Assembly (NCBI GenBank): GCA_026982705.1
Contig: JALSGP010000033.1
Location: 186,001-250,000 of the forward strand
Length of the DNA stretch: 64,000 nt
Direction: 5' to 3'
Source: Alphaproteobacteria bacterium
GTDB taxonomy: Bacteria > Pseudomonadota > Alphaproteobacteria > Geminicoccales > Geminicoccaceae
Shown here: positions 8,580-16,345 of the stretch, piece after piece
Numbering within the stretch: position 1 is the stretch's first letter
Layout: each line of letters opens with the position of its first letter
Translations under genes and position numbers: made by a program
The notes under the pieces: model-generated
Told to the model about the DNA's origin: nothing
Databases searched by the model: none
The model's input: only the letters and a program-made list of their open reading frames with translations

Positions 8580-9656
8580 TTACCCTGAGCGGTCGGAGCC
8601 GTCGCGACCAGCGGGATCGACCCCGGCGAGCCTCGGGGTATGTCCGGCCCGCCAGAGGCGGGCCGCCAGCCGGTGCATGTTGCCGCCGAGGATGGCGGCG
8701 AGATCCGCCTCGCCATAGCCGCGGCGCCGCAGCTCGCGGGCGATGGCGGGGATCCGCTCCGGCGGCGCGATGCGGATGCCGCGGATGCCGTCGCCGTAGC
8801 CGAAGGCGGGCGGCCACCAGTCGGCCGGATCGTAGGCGAGGTCCGGACGGAAGGCGGTGGGGCGGTCGTCGAGCCCGTCCGCCGGATACTCGAAGTCCAG
8901 CGACAGGCCCACGTGGGCCGGGCCGACCAGCTCCACCACATGGTCGATGCAGTCGGCGATGGCGGCGGCGGAGGCGGCGGGGTCCGGCAGGAAGCGGCCG
9001 ACGCCGGTGACGCAGAAGACGCCGCCGCTCTCCGCGCACAGGCGGATGCGTTCGTCCTCCACGTTGCGGGGATCGTCCCGCAGGGCGCGGGGGTTGGCGT
9101 GGCTGAAGACCACCGGCCCCAGGGCGAGGTCGAGGATGTCGAGGCTGGTGCGCCGGCCGGTGTGGGAGAGATCCATGAACAGTCCCGCCTCGTGGACGGC
9201 CCGCACCACCGCCCGCCCCGTCGCCGTGAGGGGCACGTCGGCCCCGTAGCAGCCGCCGCCCAGCTCGTTGTCGCGATTGTAGGCGAGGTGGATCTGGCGG
9301 ACGCCGAGATCGCGGAACAGGAACACCATGTCCGGGCGGCCGGCCAGCACCCGCCCGCCCTCGAGGTCGAAGGCGACGGCCAGCTTCCCCTCGCGCACCG
9401 CCCGCGTGACGTCCGCCGCCGTTTCCGCCGCCAGGAACAGATCGGGCCGGGCCGCGAGCTGGCGGCGGAAGCTCGCCAGCACCTGCAGGATCTGCTCCGG
9501 CGGGTTGAGGTCCATCCCCACGTTGACGGAGACGAAGCGGCAGCCGGCGGCGCGGTGACGGGCGAGGGCGGCGAGGTCGAAATCCGGATGCAGCGGCACG
9601 CAACTGTGGGCGTCCCACACCGGCGGCAGCGGCGGACTCCCCTCTCCGGCGCTCAT
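8580..9656 (-). CDS. membrane dipeptidase (peptidase M19) family protein
   Basis: 358 residues. M19 enzymes are di-zinc (renal-type) dipeptidases. Three metal-ligand regions are recognisable: DLEGGRVL, DLSHTG and FSHANPRAL, with the later aspartate in LSLDFEYPADG. The N-terminal HxD metal motif is replaced by HSC in WDAHSCVPLHPDFDL, as in a distinct, poorly characterised branch of the family, so activity on dipeptides is not certain. There is no signal peptide, which suggests a cytosolic protein. The ATG overlaps the stop of the upstream aldolase gene (ATGA), which indicates translational coupling and perhaps a shared small-molecule pathway. Confidence 0.85.
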   Translation of the reverse strand: MSAGEGSPPLPPVWDAHSCVPLHPDFDLAALARHRAAGCRFVSVNVGMDLNPPEQILQVLASFRRQLAARPDLFLAAETAADVTRAVREGKLAVAFDLEGGRVLAGRPDMVFLFRDLGVRQIHLAYNRDNELGGGCYGADVPLTATGRAVVRAVHEAGLFMDLSHTGRRTSLDILDLALGPVVFSHANPRALRDDPRNVEDERIRLCAESGGVFCVTGVGRFLPDPAASAAAIADCIDHVVELVGPAHVGLSLDFEYPADGLDDRPTAFRPDLAYDPADWWPPAFGYGDGIRGIRIAPPERIPAIARELRRRGYGEADLAAILGGNMHRLAARLWRAGHTPRLAGVDPAGRDGSDRSG

Positions 9657-10441
9657 CGCCCGGACCCGTCCTCGCACAGCCGCCGCAGCTCCCGGGCCAC
9701 CGCCGCGGCTCCTTGGGCCAGCAGCACCACGTCGCTCGCCGCCATCACGAAGCGGTAGCCGCGGGCCAGCAGGGTCGCCGCATCGGCGTCGGGCCGCACG
9801 ATGGTTCCGAGGGGCTTGCCGGAATCCCGCACCGCCTCCTCGACGGTGCGGATCAGCTCGCGCACCTCGGGACGGGCGGGATCGCCGGGATGGCCGAGAC
9901 TGCCGGCCAGATCCATGGGCCCCACGAACAGGAGGTCCACCTCCCCGAGGGCGGCGATGGCCGCGGCCTCGGCCGCCGCCGTCGCCGTCTCGATCTGCAC
10001 CGCCACCAGCACCTCGTCGTTCGCCCGGGCGAAGCGGTCCGGATGGAGGCCGTAGCCGCTCGCCCGGATCACCGGCCAGGCGTAGCCGCGAACGCCGCGC
10101 GGCGGATAGCGGCAGAAGGCGGCGACCCGCTCGGCCTCGCGGGCGTCGGCCACCAGCGGGATCAGCACCGCCTCTGCACCGGCATCCAGCACCCGGCCGA
10201 TGGTGAAGGGATCCTTGCCCGGCACCCGCACCATGGCGGTGGCGGACGTGGTCTGGACGGCGCGGATCATGTGGACCAGCCGGTCGAGGTCGCCGTGACC
10301 GTGTTCGAGATCGATGAGCACCACGTCGAAGCCGGCGCGGGCGGCGATCTCCGCCGCCACCGGGCTGCCCGACTGCACCCACATCCCGCTCACCGCCCCG
10401 CCGGCGGCGAGCCGCGCCTTCATGGCGTTGGGCCGCAGCAT
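9653..10441 (-). CDS. HpcH/HpaI-type class II aldolase (2-keto-3-deoxy acid aldolase family)
   Basis: 262 residues. The TIM-barrel motifs of HpaI/GarL/RhmA aldolases are present: GMWVQSGSPVAAEIAARAGF, VLIDLEHGHGD (catalytic His/Glu region), TAMVRVPGKDP and a QIETATAAAEAAAIAAL segment with the metal-binding glutamate, then DLLFVGPMDLAGSLG. These are Mg/Mn- or Co-dependent enzymes that cleave or form 2-keto-4-hydroxy acids. The ATG at 10441 is preceded by GGGGGAGGAGA; an internal ATG 18 bp later lacks one. Its stop is overlapped by the M19 peptidase start, and it is divergent from lgt across about 125 bp. The natural substrate cannot be read from the sequence. Confidence 0.9.
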   Translation of the reverse strand: MLRPNAMKARLAAGGAVSGMWVQSGSPVAAEIAARAGFDVVLIDLEHGHGDLDRLVHMIRAVQTTSATAMVRVPGKDPFTIGRVLDAGAEAVLIPLVADAREAERVAAFCRYPPRGVRGYAWPVIRASGYGLHPDRFARANDEVLVAVQIETATAAAEAAAIAALGEVDLLFVGPMDLAGSLGHPGDPARPEVRELIRTVEEAVRDSGKPLGTIVRPDADAATLLARGYRFVMAASDVVLLAQGAAAVARELRRLCEDGSGR

Positions 10442-10566
10442 CTCCCGTCTCCTCCCCCGCTCCCGCGCCAGTGTGGCCCGACGACGGCGGGGCGTCGAGG
10501 GGGATGGCGCTTGCCGGCACGGACGGCGGCCGCCACATGGCGGGCGGTGCCGCAGCGGGAGAGGCC

Positions 10567-11367
10567 GTGCCGCTCTTCGCCATTCCCTTCCCCGCCTTCG
10601 ATCCGGTGGCCGTCGAACTGGGGCCGCTGGTGATCCGCTGGTACGCGCTGGCCTATCTGGCCGGTCTGCTGCTGGGCTGGTGGCTGGCCCGGCGGCTGGT
10701 GCGCCGGCCCGGCTGGTCGCTGTCGCCGGCGTTCGTGGACGACTTCCTCTTCCACGCCACCATCGGCGTGGTGGTGGGCGGGCGCCTCGGCTACGTGCTG
10801 TTCTACAATCTGCCCCACTATCTGGAACGGCCGCTCGAGATCGTGGCCGTCTGGAAGGGCGGCATGTCCTTCCACGGCGGTCTCCTGGGCGTGATGGCGG
10901 CGGCCCTGTGGGCGGCGCGCAAGTGGCGGGTGCCTCCCCTCGAGGTGTTCGATCTGGTGGCGGCGGTGGCGCCCCTCGGCCTGTTCTTCGGACGCGTCGC
11001 CAATTTCGTGAACGGCGAGCTGTGGGGGCGGCCCACCGACGTGCCCTGGGCGGTGATCTTCCCGGCCGCCGGCGACGTGCCGCGCCATCCGAGCCAGCTC
11101 TACGAGGCCGCCCTCGAGGGGTTGGTGCTGTTCGCCGTGATGCAGGCGCTGGCATGGCGGATCGACGAGTCCCGGCGTCGTGGCCTGCTCGCCGGCGTCT
11201 TCCTGCTGGGCTACGGGCTCGCCCGCATCACCGTGGAGTTCTTCCGCGAGCCCGATCCCCAGCTCGGCTATCTCCTGGGCGTCGTCACCATGGGGCAGAT
11301 CCTCTCGCTGCCGCTGGTGGCGGCGGGGGCCTGGCTGCTGTGGCGGGTTCGGGAGCGCCGGAGTTGA
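10567..11367 (+). CDS. lgt: phosphatidylglycerol--prolipoprotein diacylglyceryl transferase
   Basis: 266 residues from the chosen GTG, with seven predicted membrane helices. Lgt transfers diacylglycerol from phosphatidylglycerol to the lipobox cysteine of prolipoproteins at the inner membrane. Key segments are WYALAYLAGLLLGWWLA, MSFHGGLLG, the signature GRVANFVNGELWGR and RHPSQLYEA. With the GTG at 10567 the essential residues fall at His103 and Arg143, exactly the E. coli numbering, which supports this start over upstream ATGs at 10504 and 10537; GGGAGAGG lies just ahead of it. The stop overlaps the next gene (TTGA). The order lgt-midA-pgeF is a conserved alphaproteobacterial arrangement. 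Confidence 0.96.
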   Translation: MPLFAIPFPAFDPVAVELGPLVIRWYALAYLAGLLLGWWLARRLVRRPGWSLSPAFVDDFLFHATIGVVVGGRLGYVLFYNLPHYLERPLEIVAVWKGGMSFHGGLLGVMAAALWAARKWRVPPLEVFDLVAAVAPLGLFFGRVANFVNGELWGRPTDVPWAVIFPAAGDVPRHPSQLYEAALEGLVLFAVMQALAWRIDESRRRGLLAGVFLLGYGLARITVEFFREPDPQLGYLLGVVTMGQILSLPLVAAGAWLLWRVRERRS

Positions 11368-12461
11368 GCCGTCCGCTCGCCCATCTGCTGCGCGAGCTGA
11401 TCCGTCTCCACGGGCCGCTGGACGTGGCCCGCTTCATGGCCCTCTGCGCCGCCCATCGCGACGGCTACTACGAGCGGGCCGAGACCATCGGGGCCGCCGG
11501 CGATTTCGTCACGGCGCCGGAGATCTCCCAGGTCTTCGGCGAGCTGGTGGGGCTGGCGCTGGCCGCCCACTGGCGGGCCCTGGGATGCCCCCGGCCGGTG
11601 CGGCTCGTGGACTACGGCCCCGGCCGCGGCACGCTGCTGGTCGATCTGTGGCGGGCGGCGGGCACCGTCCCCGGCTTCCGCGAGGCGGTGGTGGAGGTGG
11701 TGACGGTGGAGCGCAGCCGTCGTCTCGCCGCCCTCCAGCGGGAGCGGCTGGCGACGCTGCCGCTCCGGCCGGTGCGGGATCCGGAGGAGGTGCCGGACGA
11801 TCTCCCCCTCTTCGCCGTCGCCAACGAGTTCTTCGACGCCCTGCCCGTCCGCCAGTTCGTGGTGACGGAGGCGGGCGTGCGCGAGCGGCTGGTGACCTTC
11901 GACGAGACACGCGGTCGTTTCGTCTTCACCCTCGGGCGGGCGGTCCCGCGCGAGGCGCTGCGGCTGCCGGCGGCGGTGCGGGAGGGGGTGGTGGAGGTCT
12001 CGCCGGCGCGGGAGGCGGTGGCGGCGGGGCTCGCCGCCCGCCTCGCCGCCGGCGGCGGACTCGCTCTCGTGATCGACTACGGCGAGAAGGGCGGCGACTT
12101 CGGCGACAGTCTCCAGGCGGTGTCCCGCCACCGGCGGGTGGATCCGCTGGCCACGCCGGGCGAGGCCGACATTTCCTCCCTCGTGGACTTCGCCGCCCTC
12201 GCCCGCGCCGCCGAGGAGGCCGGCGCCCGCGCCTTCGGGCCGCTGCCGCAGGGGGCCTGGCTGCTGCGGCTCGGGGTGCGCGCGCGCCTCGCCCGGTTGG
12301 TGGCGGCGGCCCCCGGACGGCGGGCGGAGCTGGAGGCGGGTGTGGCGCGGCTGGTGGATCCCGCCGCCATGGGCGAGCGCTTCAAGGTCCTCGCCCTCGG
12401 CGCGCCCGGTGATCCGCCGCCGCCCGGCTTCGGCGGGGACGAGCGATGGTCGAGCGGCTGA
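11364..12461 (+). CDS. class I SAM-dependent methyltransferase, MidA/NDUFAF7 (DUF185) family
   Basis: 365 residues from a TTG that overlaps the lgt stop. The family signature YYERAETIGAAGDFVTAPEI opens the protein, followed by the SAM-binding VDYGPGRGTLLVDLWRA and VANEFFDALPVRQF. ALVIDYGEKG further on is also conserved. The eukaryotic homologue NDUFAF7/MidA methylates an arginine of a complex I subunit; the bacterial target is not established. No ATG lies near the start and homology begins at once, so TTG is the likely initiator; it would be read by coupling with lgt. The 3' end overlaps pgeF by 16 bp. Confidence 0.9.
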   Translation: MSRPLAHLLRELIRLHGPLDVARFMALCAAHRDGYYERAETIGAAGDFVTAPEISQVFGELVGLALAAHWRALGCPRPVRLVDYGPGRGTLLVDLWRAAGTVPGFREAVVEVVTVERSRRLAALQRERLATLPLRPVRDPEEVPDDLPLFAVANEFFDALPVRQFVVTEAGVRERLVTFDETRGRFVFTLGRAVPREALRLPAAVREGVVEVSPAREAVAAGLAARLAAGGGLALVIDYGEKGGDFGDSLQAVSRHRRVDPLATPGEADISSLVDFAALARAAEEAGARAFGPLPQGAWLLRLGVRARLARLVAAAPGRRAELEAGVARLVDPAAMGERFKVLALGAPGDPPPPGFGGDERWSSG

Positions 12462-13303
12462 CGGCGGACGTGCTGCGGGCGGTGGGGGTGCGCCACGGCT
12501 TCTTCGGCCGCCGCGGCGGCGTCAGCACCGGCCCCTTCGCCAGCCTCAACGTGGGTCCGCGCTCGGGCGACGATCCGGCGCGGGTGCGGGAGAACCGGGC
12601 CCGCGTCGCCCGCGTCCTCGGCGTGGCGCCGGAGCGGCTGCTCACCGCCCGGCAGGTGCACGGCCGGACGGTGGCGGTGGTGGATCGGCCCTTCCCGCCG
12701 GACCGCGCGCCGGAGGCCGACGCGCTGGTGGTGGAACGGCCGGATCTCGCCATCGGCGTCACCACCGCCGACTGCGCCCCGCTCCTGATCGTGGACCCCT
12801 TCGGGCCGCGGGCGGCGGCGGTGCATGCCGGCTGGCGGGGCCTCGCCGCGGGGGTGATCGAGGCGGCGGTGGAAGCGCTGGTGCGACGCGGCAGCCGGGT
12901 GCGGGAGCTGCGGGCGGCGGTGGGCCCCTGCATCGGCGTCGCCTCCTACGAGGTGGGCCCGGACGTCCATGCGGCGGTCTGCGGCCACGATCCGGCCCTC
13001 GCCGCCCATTTCCGCCCCGGCCAGATGTCCGGGCGCTGGTGGTTCGATCTCGCCGGGGCGGCGGCGGCGGTGCTGCGCGCCTGCGGCCTCGAGGCGGGAC
13101 GGGTGGAGGTGCTGGGGCGCGATACCTGCGCCGAGGCCGAACGCTTCTTCAGCCATCGCCGCAGCCGGCTGCGGGGTGAGCGACGCTTCGGCCTCCAGCT
13201 CTCGGCGCTGGTGCTGTCACTCCCCGACCTGGAGGAAGAGACCGCGGCGGCGGGCGCTCTCCACCAGCCGGGCGAAGACGAGACCGGCGACGGCGAGCCA
13301 TAG
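12446..13303 (+). CDS. pgeF: peptidoglycan editing factor PgeF (YfiH, polyphenol oxidase family)
   Basis: 285 residues. Proteins of this family carry a zinc/copper site; YfiH is described as an amidase that removes wrong amino acids (L-Ser in place of L-Ala) from UDP-MurNAc-peptide precursors. The three conserved metal/catalytic positions are present: His72 in RQVHGRTV, Cys110 in TTADCAPLL and His127 in VHAGWRGL. The family usually ends near FGLQLSALVL; here about 30 additional acidic residues follow. That extension lies antisense to the 3' end of the convergent ABC permease gene for 87 bp. Third gene of the lgt-midA-pgeF set. Confidence 0.93.
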   Translation: MVERLTADVLRAVGVRHGFFGRRGGVSTGPFASLNVGPRSGDDPARVRENRARVARVLGVAPERLLTARQVHGRTVAVVDRPFPPDRAPEADALVVERPDLAIGVTTADCAPLLIVDPFGPRAAAVHAGWRGLAAGVIEAAVEALVRRGSRVRELRAAVGPCIGVASYEVGPDVHAAVCGHDPALAAHFRPGQMSGRWWFDLAGAAAAVLRACGLEAGRVEVLGRDTCAEAERFFSHRRSRLRGERRFGLQLSALVLSLPDLEEETAAAGALHQPGEDETGDGEP

Positions 13304-14044
13304 GACGTCGAGGGCGAAGGCCAGGACCAGCTCGCGGCCGGCGAAGCGCGCCTCCAGCACCAGCGCGCGCATCCCCTCGAAGACGTGGGCCGGCGGCAGG
13401 GCGGCGCCGATCCACTGCAGCGGCGCCGGCAGCACTGCGAGCGGGTAGAAGACGGCCGCCACCGGCTGGATCAGGAACACCAGTGCCCAGGCCAGCCCCT
13501 CGGCGCCGAGGCCGAGCCGCAGCACCAGAGCCGCCACCACCAGCCCGAGCGCCCAGCCGAACAGCAGATTGCCCCCGAAGAACAGCACCAGCGCCGGCCC
13601 CAGCACGGCGGTGACGTCGAAGCCGTGGATGGGGATCGCCAGCGTCGCCGCACCGCCCACGCCGATGAGGGTCCGCACCAGACTCATGGCGAAGAGGGAG
13701 AGGACCAGTTCGAAGGGCCGCAGCGGGCTCACGAAGAGATGCCCGAGATTGCGCGCCCACATCTCCTCGAGGAAGGCCAGGGACACGCCGAGCTGGCCGC
13801 GGAAGAAGGTGTCCCACAGCAGCACGGCGGCGAGGAAGGCGAGGCCGGCGCGGGCGAGGGGCGAGCCGCCGGCCTCCGCCAGATAGAGGGTGATGAAGCC
13901 CCAGAGGGTGATCTGGACGGTGGGCCAGTAGACCAGCTCCAGCGCCCGCGGCCAGGAGCTGGTGAGCAGATACCAGTGGCGCAGGATCATGGCGGCCACC
14001 CGGCCGAGGGAGGCGCGCACGCCCCGCACCTCAGGCCGGGGCAC
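13217..14044 (-). CDS. ABC-2 type transporter permease
   Basis: 275 residues with about six hydrophobic helices and an N-terminal amphipathic region, the layout of ABC-2 export permeases (NodJ/DrrB-like). Recognisable features are ELVYWPTVQITLWGFITLYL in the first helix, LWDTFFRGQLGVSLAFLEEM, and the P-rich loop LPPAHVFEGMRALVLE before the last helix. It would form the membrane part of an exporter with the ATPase whose gene it overlaps by 14 bp; GTG at 14044 is the first in-frame start with that overlap, and a GTG at 14029 is possible. It is the last gene of the five-gene minus-strand unit and its end overlaps pgeF antisense. Cargo unknown. Confidence 0.9.
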   Translation of the reverse strand: MPRPEVRGVRASLGRVAAMILRHWYLLTSSWPRALELVYWPTVQITLWGFITLYLAEAGGSPLARAGLAFLAAVLLWDTFFRGQLGVSLAFLEEMWARNLGHLFVSPLRPFELVLSLFAMSLVRTLIGVGGAATLAIPIHGFDVTAVLGPALVLFFGGNLLFGWALGLVVAALVLRLGLGAEGLAWALVFLIQPVAAVFYPLAVLPAPLQWIGAALPPAHVFEGMRALVLEARFAGRELVLAFALDVLWLAVAGLVFARLVESARRRGLFLQVGE

Positions 14045-14783
14045 GGCGGGCCTCCCGGTCGCGGGCGATGGCGAGGAAGACGCCCTCCATGTCCCGCACC
14101 CCGTAGCGACGCGCCAGCTCCGCCGGCCGCCCGCGGGCCACGAGGCGGCCCGCCCGCAGGATCAGCACCTCGTGGCACAGCCGCTCCACCTCGGCCATGT
14201 CGTGGGAGGCCATCAGCACGCTGGCGCCGGTGCGGGCCGCCCAGGCGGCGAGGTGGGCGCGCAGCCGGTCGGCGCTGTCCGGGTCGAGGGAGGCGGTGGG
14301 CTCGTCCAGCACCAGCAGGTCCGGTTCGTTGATCAGCGCCTTGGCGAGGGCGAGGCGGGTCTTCTGGCCGGCCGAGAGACGGTGGGTGCGGCGGTCGAGG
14401 AACTCCCCGAGGTCGAGCTCTTCGGCGAGGGCGCGGATGCGCGCCGCCGGATCGCGCACGCCGTAGAGGCGGGCGTACACGGCGAGGTTCTGGCGGACGG
14501 TCAGGCGTCCCGGCAGGTCCACGTAGGGGCTGGAGAAGTTGAGGCGGTGCAGCACCCGGTAGCGCGCGCGGGGCATGGGGTGGCCGAAGACCCGCACCTC
14601 GCCGGTGGAGGGTACCAGCAGCCCCAGGATCATGGCGATGGTGGTGGTCTTGCCGGCGCCGTTGGTGCCGAGCAGCCCCACCACGCGCCCGCGGGGCACG
14701 GTGAAGTCGAGGTCGCGCACCACCCAGCGGCCGTCGTAGCACTTGCCGAGGCTGCGGACGCGGATGGCCGGCTCAGCGTCCAT
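14031..14783 (-). CDS. ABC transporter ATP-binding protein (ABC-2 exporter type)
   Basis: 250 residues. Walker A GLLGTNGAGKTTTI, signature LSAGQKTRLALAKAL, Walker B LLVLDEPTASLDPDS and the switch histidine in MASHDMAEVERL are all intact, so it should hydrolyse ATP. The fold and short length match CcmA/NatA-type ATPases that pair with ABC-2 permeases. The ATG at 14783 overlaps the TAXI gene stop by 11 bp; an in-frame ATG 36 bp upstream adds an unconserved leader and lies inside the TAXI gene. The permease gene follows with a 14-bp overlap. Placement directly behind a TRAP-family binding protein is unusual. Confidence 0.92.
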   Translation of the reverse strand: MDAEPAIRVRSLGKCYDGRWVVRDLDFTVPRGRVVGLLGTNGAGKTTTIAMILGLLVPSTGEVRVFGHPMPRARYRVLHRLNFSSPYVDLPGRLTVRQNLAVYARLYGVRDPAARIRALAEELDLGEFLDRRTHRLSAGQKTRLALAKALINEPDLLVLDEPTASLDPDSADRLRAHLAAWAARTGASVLMASHDMAEVERLCHEVLILRAGRLVARGRPAELARRYGVRDMEGVFLAIARDREARRAPA

Positions 14784-15783
14784 CGAGGAGCCCGTGCTCG
14801 GCATAGTAGCGGGCGGCACCGGGATGGAGCGGCACGGTCATCGAATCGAGGGCGGTCTCCGGACGGATGTCGGCCGCCCGCGGATGACCACGGGCCAGCA
14901 GCTCGCGGGAGGAGGGGTGGAAGAGGGCCCGCAGCAGTCCGTAGGCCAGCTCCTCGCCGAAGTCGTCGCGCACCAGCCAGAGGGCGCCGACGCCGAGGGT
15001 GCGCACCTCCGGCCGCCCGGGATAGGCGTCGGCGGGAATGCGGTCGGCGACGAAGAAGGGCCAGCGTTCCAGCAGCGTCGCCACCGGCGGGTCGTCCACC
15101 GGCACCAGCACCGCCCGCAGCGCCGTCACCGCCTCCACCACGCTGGGCGTGGGATGGCCGGCCACCACGAAGAAGCCGTCGAGGGCGCCGTCCCGCATGC
15201 GGGCCAGGGCCTCCACCGGCTTGACGTAGTGGGCCTCGAAGTCCCTCTCGTCGAGGCCGTAGGCGGCGAGCACCAGCCGCACGTCCACGAGGGTCCCCGA
15301 TCCCTCCTCGTCCACGGCGATGCGCTTGCCCGGCAGGTCGTAGACGGAGCGGATGCCCGAATCCGGCCGCACGCAGAGGTGGAGGGTCTCGTTGTAGAGC
15401 TTGGCGAGGCCCCTCAGGCGCCGGCGCGGACGGTCGGCGAAGGGGGGCAGGCCCGCGCGGGCGAAGTGGGCGGTGTCGGCCTGGACGAAGCCGCTCTCCA
15501 CCGTCCCGGCCTCGATCATCTCGATGTTGGCGACGGAGCCGTGGGAGGAGACCACCACCGCCACCAGCCCCGGCACGCCGCAGCTCCCGCCGCGGGCACA
15601 CGGCCGGGCCCCCTCCGGCGCGCTCACCACCGCCGCCACCAGACTGCCCACCACGTAGTAGGTCCCGGCGATACCGCCGGTGGCGATGCGGAGGATGCGC
15701 TCGGCCCGCGCGGAGCCGGAGCCTCCGGCGAGGCCCGCCGCGGCCAGCGCCAGGAGCAGCGTGCGACGGTCGACTGCGGCCAT
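14773..15783 (-). CDS. TAXI-family TRAP transporter solute-binding protein
   Basis: 336 residues. The leader MAAVDRRTLLLALAAAGLAG has a twin-arginine-like RRTLLL motif followed by a hydrophobic stretch and ends at ARA, so export to the periplasm, perhaps by Tat, is likely. The mature start RILRIATGGIAGTYYVVGS and later YDLPGKRIAVDEEGSGT are typical of TAXI (TRAP-associated extracytoplasmic immunogenic) proteins. TAXI proteins normally serve fused DctQM membrane subunits, and none is found in this window. Here the gene lies 4 bp after a secreted-protein gene and overlaps an ABC-2 ATPase gene by 11 bp. The ligand is unknown, glutamate-like or other organic acids being known for the family. Confidence 0.9.
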   Translation of the reverse strand: MAAVDRRTLLLALAAAGLAGGSGSARAERILRIATGGIAGTYYVVGSLVAAVVSAPEGARPCARGGSCGVPGLVAVVVSSHGSVANIEMIEAGTVESGFVQADTAHFARAGLPPFADRPRRRLRGLAKLYNETLHLCVRPDSGIRSVYDLPGKRIAVDEEGSGTLVDVRLVLAAYGLDERDFEAHYVKPVEALARMRDGALDGFFVVAGHPTPSVVEAVTALRAVLVPVDDPPVATLLERWPFFVADRIPADAYPGRPEVRTLGVGALWLVRDDFGEELAYGLLRALFHPSSRELLARGHPRAADIRPETALDSMTVPLHPGAARYYAEHGLLDGR

Positions 15784-15787
15784 GGTC

Positions 15788-16345
15788 CTAGTCCGCCACC
15801 CGGATGCCCTGTCCCACGATGCGCTTGACCACCTCGCCGTCGAGGATGCGTTCGTAGAGGAGACGCAGCCGCTCGCCCTCGCGCCAGCGGCGGTAGCGCT
15901 GGAGCTCGAAGCGTCCGTCCTCGAGGATCTGGAAGGAATAGACGAAGAGCCCCCGCGGTCCCGCCACCGCCCAGCGCAGCGGGCGCCCCTCCACCGGCGC
16001 CTCGTCGCGCGGCCGCTCGCGGAAGGGATCGAAGCGCGGGGCCTCCACGTAGTAGCGGCCGCTCCGCGCCGGCACGAAGGCGACGGCGCTCTCCCGCCAC
16101 ACCACGCCGGGACGATCGCGGCGGCCCGCCACCAGCGTCACGCTGGTCCAGCGGATGCGGAAGCCGCGGCGGGCGAAGGGGCGGATCACCACGTCCAGCT
16201 CCCGCTCCTCCACCACCTGGCCGGCGGCGTCGAGGACGGTGGCGTAGCCCACCCAGGTGCCGAAGAGGTCCCGCGGGACGGCGGCACGGACGGCGGGGGC
16301 GGAGGCCACCAGGACCAGCAGCAGGAACGCGGCCGCCCGTCTCAC
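15788..16345 (-). CDS. secreted protein of unknown function (second of a related pair)
   Basis: 185 residues from a GTG that overlaps the upstream gene (GTGA). A signal peptide of about 21 residues (RRAAAFLLLVLVASAPAVRA) is clear, so the protein should be periplasmic. The mature part begins LFGTWVGYATVLDAAGQ and alternates hydrophobic and charged residues like a small beta-barrel. Its second half shares a spaced pattern with the preceding gene product: E-P-x-EG-x-PL-x-WA, then DG-x-F-x-L-x-R, then RIL and a late R-x-x-G. I recognise no named family. The TAXI gene follows after 4 bp, so the protein may help that binding protein or the ABC-2 exporter. Confidence 0.75.
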   Translation of the reverse strand: MRRAAAFLLLVLVASAPAVRAAVPRDLFGTWVGYATVLDAAGQVVEERELDVVIRPFARRGFRIRWTSVTLVAGRRDRPGVVWRESAVAFVPARSGRYYVEAPRFDPFRERPRDEAPVEGRPLRWAVAGPRGLFVYSFQILEDGRFELQRYRRWREGERLRLLYERILDGEVVKRIVGQGIRVAD

